This document shows, one piece after another, positions 47,001 through 56,484 of a stretch of 64,000 bases of DNA (position 1 is the stretch's first letter; each line of letters opens with the position of its first letter). The stretch is taken from the NCBI RefSeq assembly GCF_018860245.1, contig NZ_JAHKPD010000013.1, positions 186,001 to 250,000 on the forward strand. Reading direction: 5' to 3'. Made by a program: the position numbers and the translations under genes. Below the pieces are notes generated by a model, which saw only the letters and a list, made by a program, of their open reading frames with translations, had not been told where the DNA came from and did not search any database. The stretch comes from Pseudotamlana agarivorans. Its GTDB lineage: Bacteria; Bacteroidota; Bacteroidia; Flavobacteriales; Flavobacteriaceae.

Positions 47001-48482
47001 ATGAAATTTAATATGAAAATTATAATATTCACATTATCATTTTTATCGATGTTTAAAACTGAGGCACAAGAACTCAAGAACAGGCGTCCAAATATTATTA
47101 TGGTAATTACCGACGATCAAGGCATGGGCGATTTGTCTTGTATGGGGAATCCCATACTGAAAACGCCTCATCTTGACAAATTCTATAAAACATCAACCCG
47201 GTTTACCGATTTTCAAGTAAGTCCTACTTGTGCACCAACACGCTCTGCTATTATGAGTGGTCGGGCGCCTTTTAAAAATGGTGTTACGCATACTATTTAC
47301 CAAAGAGAACGTATGGCTCTAGATGTTTTTACAATGCCTCAAGCCTTACAAAAGGCAGGTTATAATACAGGTCTTTTTGGGAAATGGCATTTGGGTGATG
47401 AAGAGGTGTATTTACCAGGGAACCGTGGTTTCGATGAGGTTCTAATGCACGGTGCAGGGGGTGTTGGTCAAGTGCAATATGGCGATTTTCCTCCAAATGG
47501 TGATAATCCTTATTTTGATAGTGTATTACTTCACAATAAAACTATAGTACAAACTAAAGGTTTTTGTACCGATTTGTTTTTCGAATCTACGTTAGCATGG
47601 ATAAAAGAGCAAGAGAAAGTTGAAAAACCATATTTCGCTTATGTGGCTTTAAATGCTCCCCATTCGCCATACATTGCGCCAGAAAAATATAAAAAACGTT
47701 TTCTTGAAGCTGGATTTGATGAAAAAACCGCTGGACGTTATGGTATGATTGAAAATATTGATGACAACTTTGGTGCGTTTATGAAAAAACTAGAATCTTG
47801 GAAAGTTCTTGATAATACACTCGTAATTTTCATGACAGATAATGGTATGGCCAATGGGTTTATGTTAAATCGAAATGGTAAGAAAGAAATGCCTTTTAAT
47901 GCAGGTTTAAAAGGTGTTAAAAACTCGCCTCATGAAGGCGGTACCCATGTGCCAGCTTTCTGGTATTGGAGAGGGGTTTTAGGGGAAGGTGTAGATATAG
48001 ATGCTTTAACAGCGCATATCGATTTATATCCAACATTTTCTGATTTAGCTGGAGTGGAACTGCCTTCTCATATGCAAGATTTAGATGGAAAATCGCTTGT
48101 GCCGTTACTGCAAAATCCAAAAGCTACATGGCCAGATCGTGAATTGTTTATTAATTCTGGTCGATGGGATGTAGGGGAGCGTGAGGCTTCAAAATATACA
48201 AATAGTGCTGTGCGTTCACAAAAATGGCGCTTTGTAAACAATAAGGAACTTTATAATATTTCAATTGATCCGGGGGAAACGACTAATGTAGCCAGTGCTA
48301 ATCCTGTAGAACTGACGAAATTTCGCAAACTTTATGATCAATGGTGGGCGTCCACTTTACCGTTATTGGTAAACGAAGGGTTGCCTTTGGTTAAACCCGA
48401 AAATCAACCTTTTGCAAAGCGCTACTACAAACAGTTAAAGGAAAAGGGCATTCCTATTTGGGAGCCAGCTAAAATAGATTAA
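47001..48482 (+). CDS. Secreted sulfatase (S1), CAPTR active site, paralog of the 5953 gene
   Basis: A 493-residue sulfatase (signal peptide ending near TEAQ) with ITDDQGMGDLSCMGNP, C77-A-P-T-R, LFGKWHLGDEEVY, HSPYIAPEKY and IFMTDNGMANG. Long stretches are the same as in the 5953 protein (QRERMALDVFTMPQALQ, GFDEVLMHGAGG, GRYGMIENIDDNFG, KRYYKQLK), so it arose by duplication. The two probably remove the same type of sulfate, or have diverged in the region around the NGMANG/NGATHL loop. It lies about 105 bp behind the GH95 gene with no terminator between, so they may be co-transcribed. Confidence 0.9.
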   Translation: MKFNMKIIIFTLSFLSMFKTEAQELKNRRPNIIMVITDDQGMGDLSCMGNPILKTPHLDKFYKTSTRFTDFQVSPTCAPTRSAIMSGRAPFKNGVTHTIYQRERMALDVFTMPQALQKAGYNTGLFGKWHLGDEEVYLPGNRGFDEVLMHGAGGVGQVQYGDFPPNGDNPYFDSVLLHNKTIVQTKGFCTDLFFESTLAWIKEQEKVEKPYFAYVALNAPHSPYIAPEKYKKRFLEAGFDEKTAGRYGMIENIDDNFGAFMKKLESWKVLDNTLVIFMTDNGMANGFMLNRNGKKEMPFNAGLKGVKNSPHEGGTHVPAFWYWRGVLGEGVDIDALTAHIDLYPTFSDLAGVELPSHMQDLDGKSLVPLLQNPKATWPDRELFINSGRWDVGEREASKYTNSAVRSQKWRFVNNKELYNISIDPGETTNVASANPVELTKFRKLYDQWWASTLPLLVNEGLPLVKPENQPFAKRYYKQLKEKGIPIWEPAKID

Positions 48483-48537
48483 TGAATAGGAATTTTTAAT
48501 AAAATAAAAAGAGAATTTAATTTTTAAAAACTTGATA

Positions 48538-48795
48538 ATGAATTTAAAGTTTAACATCATCTTTTCAATGCTAATTACTGTAGGAATAGCCACCCAAATG
48601 GTTGCTTGGCTCGGTTATGCAAGTGAATGGAAAAAGACTTGGCTTTACCGAACTTTTTAATAACAAAATTGTGGCTCACGAAAACACCTTACCCTTGGAA
48701 TGGAAACGGTTTATAGGAGCCACATGTATTGATGGAATACCATGAAGATTATGACAAAGAGAAGGGGATCCTCTCTAAGAATGACCCCAAAAAAA
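48538..48795 (+). pseudogene. Decayed copy of the 48864-type putative glycosidase gene
   Basis: A 40-codon frame (48538-48660) begins MNLKFNIIFSMLITVGIATQ and continues GYASEWKKTWLYRTF before a stop. It parallels the start of the intact gene at 48864 (MNLKLNSIFAIVFIAGFFAQ, GYAGEWKKTRLYGHSF). Right after it, in another frame, comes IVAHENT (48668 onward), matching YLIVAHENTYYRW near the C-terminal part of the intact protein. DYDKEKG (about 48748) then matches DVFDKEMGEPLGK. The middle of the gene is therefore deleted and the rest frameshifted. This is a third, dead copy of the family in this cluster. Confidence 0.7.
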
Positions 48796-48801
48796 TAAGG
48801 G

Positions 48802-48822
48802 AAACCCGTAACGGGTTTTTGT
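48802..48822 (+). terminator. Terminator-like hairpin
   Basis: The stem AAACCC / GGGTTT with loop GTAAC is followed by T's. It lies between the decayed copy and the intact gene. Confidence 0.55.
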
Positions 48823-48863
48823 AAGAAAATAATAATTTTGCAATCCAAATTAAACCAAACAAC

Positions 48864-50162
48864 ATGAACTTAAAACTTAACTCTATCTTCGCCATAGTTT
48901 TTATAGCAGGATTTTTTGCACAACTCCATGCGCAACCTGGCTACGCAGGTGAATGGAAAAAAACGCGACTCTATGGGCATTCTTTCAATAGTGGAGATTT
49001 CACCGATCAAGAGTATGATTGGATTCGGGATCACTTCGAGTATTTTACTATTGAAAAGACCCACCGCAGATCTACTTACGGAGATCCATCGCACGAGATC
49101 ACGAGCCGAGAGACTGCAACAAAATTAATTCAGGCTAACCCGAGATGTAAGCCTCTTATGATTTATAGTATTGGGAGTGCATATCCACACTTGTTTGAAT
49201 CGGAGGCTGCCATACTACAAACTAATCCTGAATATTTTTTATATGACGCGGCCGGTGAACCGGAGGATATGAATCTTGAAAATCCTGGTGAAAATGACTG
49301 GTATATTCAAACTACAAATTGGAATACCGACAACAGTGATCTTCATGGGATTTTTCTAGATGGTTACAAAGGTGCTTATACTGCGCATACGGCACCTGTT
49401 CAATATATAAGTGATAGAATGACCGGTTATAGACTGGTTAACGGAATGGATTTCGCTCCAAACGGATTAACGATCCGTGGTTGGCCTGAATGTTTGAATT
49501 ATTCGGATGGCGTATTTATCGATGCCTTTTTCCGTAGACGTGTTATGACCAAAGACGCTGGAGTTGTATTGATCGATGCTTGCCTTAACATTCCAGAAGA
49601 TCAAATGTTTGTTTGTTTTTCTGCTTACGATGGATATAGTCCTACTTTCGAATTTAGTCATGCCGCTTACCTTATTGTTGCTCATGAAAATACCTATTAC
49701 CGATGGGTTGACTCAGGTCACCTATGGAATTCTTCGTCACTTATGACTTGGCATGATGTCTTTGATAAAGAAATGGGGGAACCTTTAGGTAAAGCTGTGA
49801 AAAATGGCTACGTGTACACTAGAGTATTCCAATATTGTACGGTGACTTTAGATGTTGAGAATATTACGTCTCATATCGAATGGGGTCAAAATAATACGCT
49901 TGGATTAGATGCAGATTTGAACGCTGAGGACAGGACGTTATTAATTTACCCAAACCCTGTTATAGATACGGTAACTTTTAAACTAAAAACTTCTGAACCT
50001 GCTGAATATAAAATTGTTAATAATATAGGTCAAGTAGTCCTTACTGGCATAATTAGTAATGGTTCAACCTCTGTAGATTTAAGTAGCTTATCATCTGGCA
50101 TTTATACGGCTAGAGTGAATACCGGATCTAAAACACAAAGTAAAAAAATTATTAAAGAATAA
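48864..50162 (+). CDS. Putative secreted glycoside hydrolase (GHL15-like) with T9SS tail
   Basis: A 432-residue protein with a signal peptide (IFAIVFIAGFFAQLHAQ). It is a paralog of 56485 and more distantly of 25725. Shared motifs are WIRDHFEYFTIEKTH, NPEYFLYDAAGEP, GIFLDGYKGAYTAH, RGWPECLNYSDGVFIDAFFRR, FSHAAYLIVAHENTYYRWVD and DKEMGEPLGKAVKNGYVYTRVFQYC. The two Asp in GIFLDGY and GVFIDAF are conserved and are candidate catalytic acids on barrel strands. Residues about 350-432 are the T9SS sorting domain (LIYPNPVIDTVTF ... LSSLSSGIYTARVNTGS). It has no lectin module, unlike 56485. It is followed after 30 bp by the esterase gene, forming the first copy of a two-gene cassette. The substrate is unknown. 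Confidence 0.65.
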   Translation: MNLKLNSIFAIVFIAGFFAQLHAQPGYAGEWKKTRLYGHSFNSGDFTDQEYDWIRDHFEYFTIEKTHRRSTYGDPSHEITSRETATKLIQANPRCKPLMIYSIGSAYPHLFESEAAILQTNPEYFLYDAAGEPEDMNLENPGENDWYIQTTNWNTDNSDLHGIFLDGYKGAYTAHTAPVQYISDRMTGYRLVNGMDFAPNGLTIRGWPECLNYSDGVFIDAFFRRRVMTKDAGVVLIDACLNIPEDQMFVCFSAYDGYSPTFEFSHAAYLIVAHENTYYRWVDSGHLWNSSSLMTWHDVFDKEMGEPLGKAVKNGYVYTRVFQYCTVTLDVENITSHIEWGQNNTLGLDADLNAEDRTLLIYPNPVIDTVTFKLKTSEPAEYKIVNNIGQVVLTGIISNGSTSVDLSSLSSGIYTARVNTGSKTQSKKIIKE

Positions 50163-50192
50163 TCTACTAATTTATTTTCAACCTTAAATCTC

Positions 50193-52094
50193 ATGTTTAC
50201 AAAAAAAATAATAAGAACCTTATTATTGGTTCTATCGGTCACAATAAGTACAATGGGTTTTTCCCAAACCGTTGGTCCCTGGGATCTAGATGAACTATAT
50301 AAAGTTCCAAATTGGGAAGTCACAACCCTAGCACAAAAAGCTGGAGTAACGAGTCTATTGTTTAGCTCCATTGATTACAAAGGCAATCCAGTACAAGTTT
50401 TTGCGTATTACAGTGCGCCTAGCACAGGAACTATGCCAGCAGGAGGGTGGCCAGCCATGGTACATGCTCATGGTGGTGGTGGAACGGCTTACTCGCAATG
50501 GGTAAGTTATTTCAACGATCAAGGTTATGCAGCTATAAGTTTAGACTTAGAAGGGCATATCCCAACAGAAGATGCCAATGGTAATTACCTTTCTTCTCCA
50601 AACCCTGGCCCGAGTAGAAGCGGCGTGTTCAATGATTATGGGAACCCTATTGAAGAGCAATGGTATTACCATGCGATATCACAAGTAATCCTTGGACATA
50701 CCTTAATCGCTTCTTTTCCTGAAGTAAATGCTAATAAAATAGGACTTAGTGGCGCAAGTTGGGGCGGTACGATTACAAGTACAGCTATGGGCGTTGATAA
50801 CAGATGGTCATGGGCAGCACCAGTATATGGAGCGGGCTATTTAGATGATTCTGATGGGGCTCAAGGTAATAACATTAGCGGTGCTAAAGCGGATTTCGTA
50901 AATCAATATTATGATGCCTCGGTGTATTTTGATAGAGTAAACTTTCCTGTTTTATTTATTAACGGAACGAACGATTATAATTTTGCGATGCCGGTTACCC
51001 AAAATTCAGCTAAACATGTAAATGGAAATATTCTGTTTTCATTGCGTTTTGGTCACAGTAATTTAGCACCATTAAGACTGGATGAGCTTTATACTTTTGC
51101 CAATCAAGTGACTTATGGAGCTGATGCTTTACCAACTTTTGGAGATCCGAGTTTTGATAGTGCCGATGTCGCTTCTGTAAGTGTCGCTTCTGAAGCAGGA
51201 TTGAGCAGTGCCGAATTACTCTATACCCTAAATGATGGTAAATGGTACGATCGATTATGGGAAGCTATTCCAGCGACTATAAACGGTAATACCATCACAG
51301 CTAACCTTCCAGCGAATACAGAAGCTTTCTATTTTGCAGCCACCGATTCACGTGGATTAATGACAACCTCAAAGTATGTAGAAACGATTAACGGATCTAT
51401 TCCTGCTGGCAATCCTAATATTGCCGTTTATGGTACAGCCTCACAATCTACAACAGACTATTCCGGAGATGCATCATTAGCGATAGACCAAAATACAAGT
51501 GGTGCTTGGGCCGATGGTTCTGTATCTCATACAGGTAAAGCAACCGATGAATGGTGGATGGTAACTTTAGATAATATTTATACTATTAATGATATTCATG
51601 TGTACAACCGTACAGATGCCGCTTATATGAATCGATTAAATAATTTTACTGTAGAAGTTCTCGACAACAACGATCAAGTGGTATTTACGCAAACTATTAC
51701 AACAACACCTAATCCGTCTGTAACTGTTAATGCAGGAGGCGTTGTTGGTAGTAAAGTTAGAATCCTTCAAAATAAAACAAACACGGCATTAGCCCTAGCA
51801 GAGGTTGAAGTTTATGGTACGGCTTATACATTATCCGCAAATGAGGCGTTTTCGGAGGCTAATGCAGTTTTTATTATGTACCCAAACCCAACCAGCGATT
51901 TATTGAATATTAAATTAGGAACTACAGAGTCTGTGGCCTACCAAATTTTTAGCACAACTGGAAAAGAATTACTTTCTGGAACGTTTGCTAACGGTACCGC
52001 TGCGATCGATTTAAGCACATTAACCAATGGTTTGTATCTCATCAAAGTTTCTGGAGTGTCCATATCTCAAGTTAAAAAAATAGTAAAGAAATAA
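50193..52094 (+). CDS. Secreted alpha/beta-hydrolase (carbohydrate esterase-like) with fucolectin-type module and T9SS tail
   Basis: A 633-residue protein with a signal peptide ending at FSQ. Residues about 25-310 are an alpha/beta-hydrolase of the acetyl-xylan-esterase/dienelactone-hydrolase type, with MVHAHGGGGTAYSQW (oxyanion side), the nucleophile elbow GLSGAS189WGG, FINGTNDYNFAMP (acid) and LRFGHSN (His). A beta-rich linker (about 320-400) is followed by one F5/8 C/fucolectin-like module (about 407-541: AVYGTASQSTTDYSGDASLAID ... DEWWMV ... YNRTDAAYMNRLNNFTV). A T9SS tail (about 553-633) ends it. It is expected to remove acyl groups from a surface-bound glycan. It is very similar to the first 400 residues of the 58755 protein. 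Confidence 0.8.
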   Translation: MFTKKIIRTLLLVLSVTISTMGFSQTVGPWDLDELYKVPNWEVTTLAQKAGVTSLLFSSIDYKGNPVQVFAYYSAPSTGTMPAGGWPAMVHAHGGGGTAYSQWVSYFNDQGYAAISLDLEGHIPTEDANGNYLSSPNPGPSRSGVFNDYGNPIEEQWYYHAISQVILGHTLIASFPEVNANKIGLSGASWGGTITSTAMGVDNRWSWAAPVYGAGYLDDSDGAQGNNISGAKADFVNQYYDASVYFDRVNFPVLFINGTNDYNFAMPVTQNSAKHVNGNILFSLRFGHSNLAPLRLDELYTFANQVTYGADALPTFGDPSFDSADVASVSVASEAGLSSAELLYTLNDGKWYDRLWEAIPATINGNTITANLPANTEAFYFAATDSRGLMTTSKYVETINGSIPAGNPNIAVYGTASQSTTDYSGDASLAIDQNTSGAWADGSVSHTGKATDEWWMVTLDNIYTINDIHVYNRTDAAYMNRLNNFTVEVLDNNDQVVFTQTITTTPNPSVTVNAGGVVGSKVRILQNKTNTALALAEVEVYGTAYTLSANEAFSEANAVFIMYPNPTSDLLNIKLGTTESVAYQIFSTTGKELLSGTFANGTAAIDLSTLTNGLYLIKVSGVSISQVKKIVKK

Positions 52095-52112
52095 CGTGTC
52101 ATTTTAAAAATT

Positions 52113-54353
52113 ATGAAGACAGATTATAAAATGAGCGTACGTTTGATACTGCTTTTTTTAACAATAAGTTTTACGAGTTATTCACAAACCGGGCAGTCAC
52201 CAAATATAATTTACATATTAACGGATGACTTAGGTTATGGCGATGTTTCTGCCTTTAATAGTAATAGTAAAATAAATACGCCTAATATTGATAAGCTAGC
52301 ATCCGAAGGGATTATGTTCACAGATGCGCACACAACTTCTTCCGTTTGTACCCCTACCAGGTATAGCATTTTAACAGGTAGGTATAATTGGCGAACGCCA
52401 TTAAAATCTTCCGTTTTAGATGGAGAATCAGAAGCGCTTATTCCAAATGATAGAGCAACAGTTGCGTCTATTTTAAAGGATAATGGCTATGCAACAGCCT
52501 ATATTGGCAAATGGCATTTAGGATGGGATTGGGCAAAAGCAGCCAATGGTGATATAGATTTTTCAAAGCCTCTAACAAATGGGCCTAACGATTTAGGGTT
52601 TGATTATGCATTTGGTCATTGCGGATCCTTGGATATGGGGCCTTATGTCTATGTTGAAAATGGGATGTCTACAAGCATACCCACCGTGTATACTAATAAT
52701 ACTGGTCAAGGTTATTGGAGAAATGGCTTAACCGCCGAAGATTTTGTGCATGAGGATGTGACACCAAATTTTATTAACTATGCGATAAATTATGTTGAAG
52801 CAAATGCAAACGCTTCCAAACCTTTCTTCTTGTACCTTCCGTTGCCATCACCACATACGCCTATTTTACCAAGCGCGGAATTTGCTGGTACTAGCGGACT
52901 AGGAAATCCGTATGCAGATTTTGTTATTATGGTTGATGACTATATTGGTAGATTATTAGATCAAATAAAGGCATCAGGGATAGAAGATGATACGATGGTT
53001 ATTTTTACTTCAGATAATGGCTGTTCCCCAAAAGCTATAATACCCAATTTGACTAAACAAGGACACAATCCCAGTGGGATTTATCGAGGGATGAAATCGG
53101 ATATTTATGAAGGCGGACATCGCGTGCCTTTTGTGGTAAAATGGCCCAATGGGATACAGCAAGGTTTGGTATCAGATAAACTGGTTTCTACGGCAGATTT
53201 AATGGCTACATGTGCCGATATCGTAGATTATGATTTAAAAGATAATGAAGGCGAGGATAGTTACAGTATATTACCATTATTTGAGAATAATCCTGGAGGG
53301 TATTTAAGAGAAGCGTCAATCACACATTCAATTGACGGTGAATTTGCTATTACGAAAGACGGATGGAAACTTATAATGTGTCCAGGTTCTGGAGGTTGGA
53401 GTTTTCCTGAAGCTGGACAAACCGACGGGTTACCAGCTTTTCAGTTATACGATTTAACCAATGATCCATCAGAAACTAATAACCTTGAAGCTACTGAGAC
53501 TGATAAAGTAACAGAATTAGGAACCTTATTAACGAAGCAAATATTAGACGGAAGAAGTACGCAAGGCGCTAATCAAGAAAATGATCCAATTGATTTTGAA
53601 TGGACACAAATAGATTTTATCAACGCCTTTGAATATACCGAAGATGATGATAACGGGGATGATGCTAATAACCAAGTGAATCTTGCTTTAAACGGAACTG
53701 CAACACAATCTTCATTAGCTTCAAGAGGAGTGGCCTCCCGTGCAATTGATGGCGATAGCAGAGGCGCTTGGGCTAGTGGAACAGTTACGCATACCGCTAC
53801 CGAAGTTGATCCATGGTGGGAAGTTGATTTGGGGGCTGCTAAAAGTATCGGAGATATCGTGGTTTATGGTAGAACAGATGCTTGTTGCATCGCAAGGTTA
53901 AGTGATTTTACAGTTACCGTACTGGATGCGAATAGAAATGTCGTGTATTCACAATCATTTACGGCTTATCCAGATCCATCGGTTACCTTGAATGCAGGGA
54001 ATATAGCCGGGCAAATTGTTCAGGTTAAAATAAATGGTACCAATGCGCTGTCATTATCTGAAGTTGAAGTGTATGGCTCGGCTTATACGTTATCAGCAAA
54101 TGAGGCGTTTTCAGACGCTAACGTGTCTTTAATTATTTCCCCAAACCCTACTAATGACTTCATGAATATAAAATTAGGAACTATGGAATCTGTAGCATAC
54201 CAAATTTTTAGTACAACTGGAAAAGAATTACGTTCTGGAACGATTAATAATGGTGCTGCTGCGATCGATTTAAGTCAATTAGCGAATGGCTTGTATTTAA
54301 TTAAAGTTTCTGGAGCGTCTATATCACAAGTTAAAAAAATAGTAAAGAAATAA
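52113..54353 (+). CDS. Sulfatase with fucolectin-type module and T9SS tail
   Basis: A 746-residue multi-domain enzyme with a signal peptide (LLFLTISFTSYSQ). The S1 sulfatase domain (about 30-500) has LTDDLGYGDVSAFN, the C79-T-P-T-R formylglycine site, YIGKWHLGWDW, IFTSDNGCSPKA and DIYEGGHRVPFVVKWP. A fucolectin-like F5/8 C module follows (about 520-657: NLALNGTATQSSLASRGVASRAID ... DPWWEVDLG ... YGRTDACCIARLSDFTV). The tail is a T9SS sorting domain (about 668-746). It lies 18 bp behind the esterase gene and is likely in one transcript with it and 48864. The lectin module should hold the sulfatase on a fucose-bearing glycan at the cell surface; this is inferred. Confidence 0.88.
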   Translation: MKTDYKMSVRLILLFLTISFTSYSQTGQSPNIIYILTDDLGYGDVSAFNSNSKINTPNIDKLASEGIMFTDAHTTSSVCTPTRYSILTGRYNWRTPLKSSVLDGESEALIPNDRATVASILKDNGYATAYIGKWHLGWDWAKAANGDIDFSKPLTNGPNDLGFDYAFGHCGSLDMGPYVYVENGMSTSIPTVYTNNTGQGYWRNGLTAEDFVHEDVTPNFINYAINYVEANANASKPFFLYLPLPSPHTPILPSAEFAGTSGLGNPYADFVIMVDDYIGRLLDQIKASGIEDDTMVIFTSDNGCSPKAIIPNLTKQGHNPSGIYRGMKSDIYEGGHRVPFVVKWPNGIQQGLVSDKLVSTADLMATCADIVDYDLKDNEGEDSYSILPLFENNPGGYLREASITHSIDGEFAITKDGWKLIMCPGSGGWSFPEAGQTDGLPAFQLYDLTNDPSETNNLEATETDKVTELGTLLTKQILDGRSTQGANQENDPIDFEWTQIDFINAFEYTEDDDNGDDANNQVNLALNGTATQSSLASRGVASRAIDGDSRGAWASGTVTHTATEVDPWWEVDLGAAKSIGDIVVYGRTDACCIARLSDFTVTVLDANRNVVYSQSFTAYPDPSVTLNAGNIAGQIVQVKINGTNALSLSEVEVYGSAYTLSANEAFSDANVSLIISPNPTNDFMNIKLGTMESVAYQIFSTTGKELRSGTINNGAAAIDLSQLANGLYLIKVSGASISQVKKIVKK

Positions 54354-54571
54354 ATTATCATTTAAAATTTAACAGTAAAAAGTTAAAGAGCGCTAGATTT
54401 TCAGGCAATTAACACAATTATGAATACGTAAACCTCGTGGTGTTATATTAAAATTTGTTGCATGGTAACCTGTGCATTGTTTACGAAGATTTGAAAATCA
54501 TTAAGTGTGTAATTTCAATTTGAGATGCACAACCGGTATTCGTTACACGTATCAATAAATAAAAAATAACA

Positions 54572-55897
54572 ATGAACTACGTATCATTAATTGTGTTTTG
54601 TCTCGGCCTCTTTTTGTCACAAGAAAAGTTAAATGCACAACCCAATATAGTTTTCATTTATGCCGATGATTGGGGTTGGGGCGATTTATCTTGCCATGGA
54701 AGTAAATGGCTTAAAACACCAAATATAGATAAACTAGCCAGTGAAGGTATCGACTTTCAGCAGTTTAATGTTTTAAATCCAGTTTGCTCCCCAAGTAGGG
54801 TAGCCGCACTAACCGGTCGCTATCCTTCTCGATTTGGTATTAATAGCGTTTTTTATGCCAAACGCAAGGGACCAGAGCAACCCGATTGGCTAGATGTTCG
54901 TGCGCCAACTACTGCTCGTTTTCTTCAAGAAGCAGGTTATCACACTGGCCATTACGGTAAATGGCATATGGGGCATAAAGACGATAGTCCGAAAGTTACC
55001 GCCTACGGATTTGATGAAGCAGCAATTTATCATGGGCGGGGTGAAAAAATTCGTGACAGTAAGATTGCCGATAGTGCCGTTGCCTATATTAAAAGAAACA
55101 AAAACAAGCCTTTTTTCTTAAATGTATGGATTCATGAGAGTCATACAGCACATGCGCCATCTCATAAAGCGAAGAAGCTATGGGAAAATGAAACCGATGC
55201 CCAACGAAAAATCTATGGTGCCGTAATTAGCGACGGCGATTTAAAGGTTGGCAAGGTGCTTAAGGCACTTGATGATGCTGGAATAGCTGATAATACCATT
55301 GTTGTTTTTTCAAGTGATAACGGTCCTGAAAGAACCAGTACGAATAAGGGTAGAGAAAATAAGTGGGGCTCTTATTATAGCATTGGTGAAACAGCAGGTT
55401 TTCGTGGGCGTAAGCGTAGCCTATACGAAGGTGGGGTTCGCGTTCCATTTATTGTGCGTTGGCCAGGACATACACCTAAAGGTATTAATAACAGGAGTAC
55501 CGTAATTTCTGCCGTAGATTTATTACCAACGTTTTGCGAAGCAGCTGGAGTTACTGTACCTGAAAGTGCAGCATGCGATGGAGAAAGCCTTTTAGCAGCC
55601 TTTAATGGAGACACAATAAAACGTACTCGTCCGCTATTTTGGTTACATACTGGTGCTAATTCTTTACCAAACAAATGGCCAAGACTGGCTGTTCGTGAAG
55701 GCGATTGGAAATTAGTGTCAAACTTTGATGGCTCCAAAATGGAGCTTCATAATATGAAAACGGATGCGTTTGAAAAAACGGAAAATGATCTATCTAAAAA
55801 ACAACCAGAGTTGGCTTCTAGGTTGTTTCAAATGGTATCCACATGGTATAAAGAATTACCAAAAACGGTCGACCCTTCTTGCTTGTCAGCAAAATAA
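54572..55897 (+). CDS. Secreted sulfatase (S1), CSPSR active site
   Basis: A 441-residue sulfatase with a signal peptide (LIVFCLGLFLSQEKLNAQ). Motifs are IYADDWGWGDLSCHGS, C72-S-P-S-R, HYGKWHMGHKDD, NVWIHESHTAHAP, VFSSDNGPERTS and KRSLYEGGVRVPFIVRWPG. It resembles the sulfatase at 62315 (DDWGWGDLS.HG, VCSPSRAA, LYEGG.RVPFIVRWPG, AVDLLPTFCE), so these two form a subgroup distinct from the CAPTR and CTP[ST]R types in the window. No T9SS tail or lipobox is present, so a periplasmic location is likely. Confidence 0.9.
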   Translation: MNYVSLIVFCLGLFLSQEKLNAQPNIVFIYADDWGWGDLSCHGSKWLKTPNIDKLASEGIDFQQFNVLNPVCSPSRVAALTGRYPSRFGINSVFYAKRKGPEQPDWLDVRAPTTARFLQEAGYHTGHYGKWHMGHKDDSPKVTAYGFDEAAIYHGRGEKIRDSKIADSAVAYIKRNKNKPFFLNVWIHESHTAHAPSHKAKKLWENETDAQRKIYGAVISDGDLKVGKVLKALDDAGIADNTIVVFSSDNGPERTSTNKGRENKWGSYYSIGETAGFRGRKRSLYEGGVRVPFIVRWPGHTPKGINNRSTVISAVDLLPTFCEAAGVTVPESAACDGESLLAAFNGDTIKRTRPLFWLHTGANSLPNKWPRLAVREGDWKLVSNFDGSKMELHNMKTDAFEKTENDLSKKQPELASRLFQMVSTWYKELPKTVDPSCLSAK

Positions 55898-56484
55898 TAG
55901 TATGGCAAGTTTGCAGATAAATACAGGTTTTTAGTGAAATGTTTGTTCGAGAGAAGCGGGCATTCATATCATTGAAAATGATCACTGTATTGTAATTAAA
56001 ACTGGTTATTCTGATTAATTTCAGATTCTCTTCATCTTAATAACCAGTCATTATAAGAACCTGATTCAAGTTTGGGTAGTCCAAAATTTAACTTTAAGAC
56101 CATTTCGGACGAGCCTTTCTTGATGAAATTTTTTTGAATACCCTCAATGTGTTATAAATATTGAGAATGTCACCGTGAAATTGTTTCGGGGTCACATAGA
56201 GATACTCATATATGGTCTGATGGGTGCTGAAATCGAAGATTTAACCGAGTTAAATGAATTCAGCACGACGCAAAGACAAGAATATGATATTAAATGGATA
56301 ATCAAAAAGAGTGTTTAATACCATAAATTTTCAAAGAAAAAGCAGCCTTAAAAGCAGGTGCTCTTATCACATTAACTCTAAAATTAAAATTACGAAACAG
56401 ACACACAAAAAAAATCATACTAACCATATGATTCTTGTTTGAATATCAATTCAAACGCAGTATAAACTAGTAAAACTAAATAAG
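55898..56484. other. 587-bp spacer with inverted repeat, no clear gene
   Basis: No gene is supported here. A 10-bp perfect inverted repeat (ACTGGTTATT at 56001, AATAACCAGT at 56039) encloses a smaller hairpin (TCTGA..TCAGA, 56010-56025). A start-less 63-codon frame ends at 56318 and contains INIENVTV, faintly like the GH28 motif YIENVTLENI. I cannot claim it as a remnant. No copy of the shared PUL element is seen. Confidence 0.35.

Noticed and set aside
55375-55737. 120-codon minus-strand ORF
   Set aside because: It is a shadow of the sulfatase at 54572; the composition is that of an antisense frame.
56127-56318. Start-less 63-codon frame with INIENVTV, like the GH28 motif
   Set aside because: Similarity covers only a few residues, the remainder matches no GH28 motif, and there is no start codon or ribosome site.
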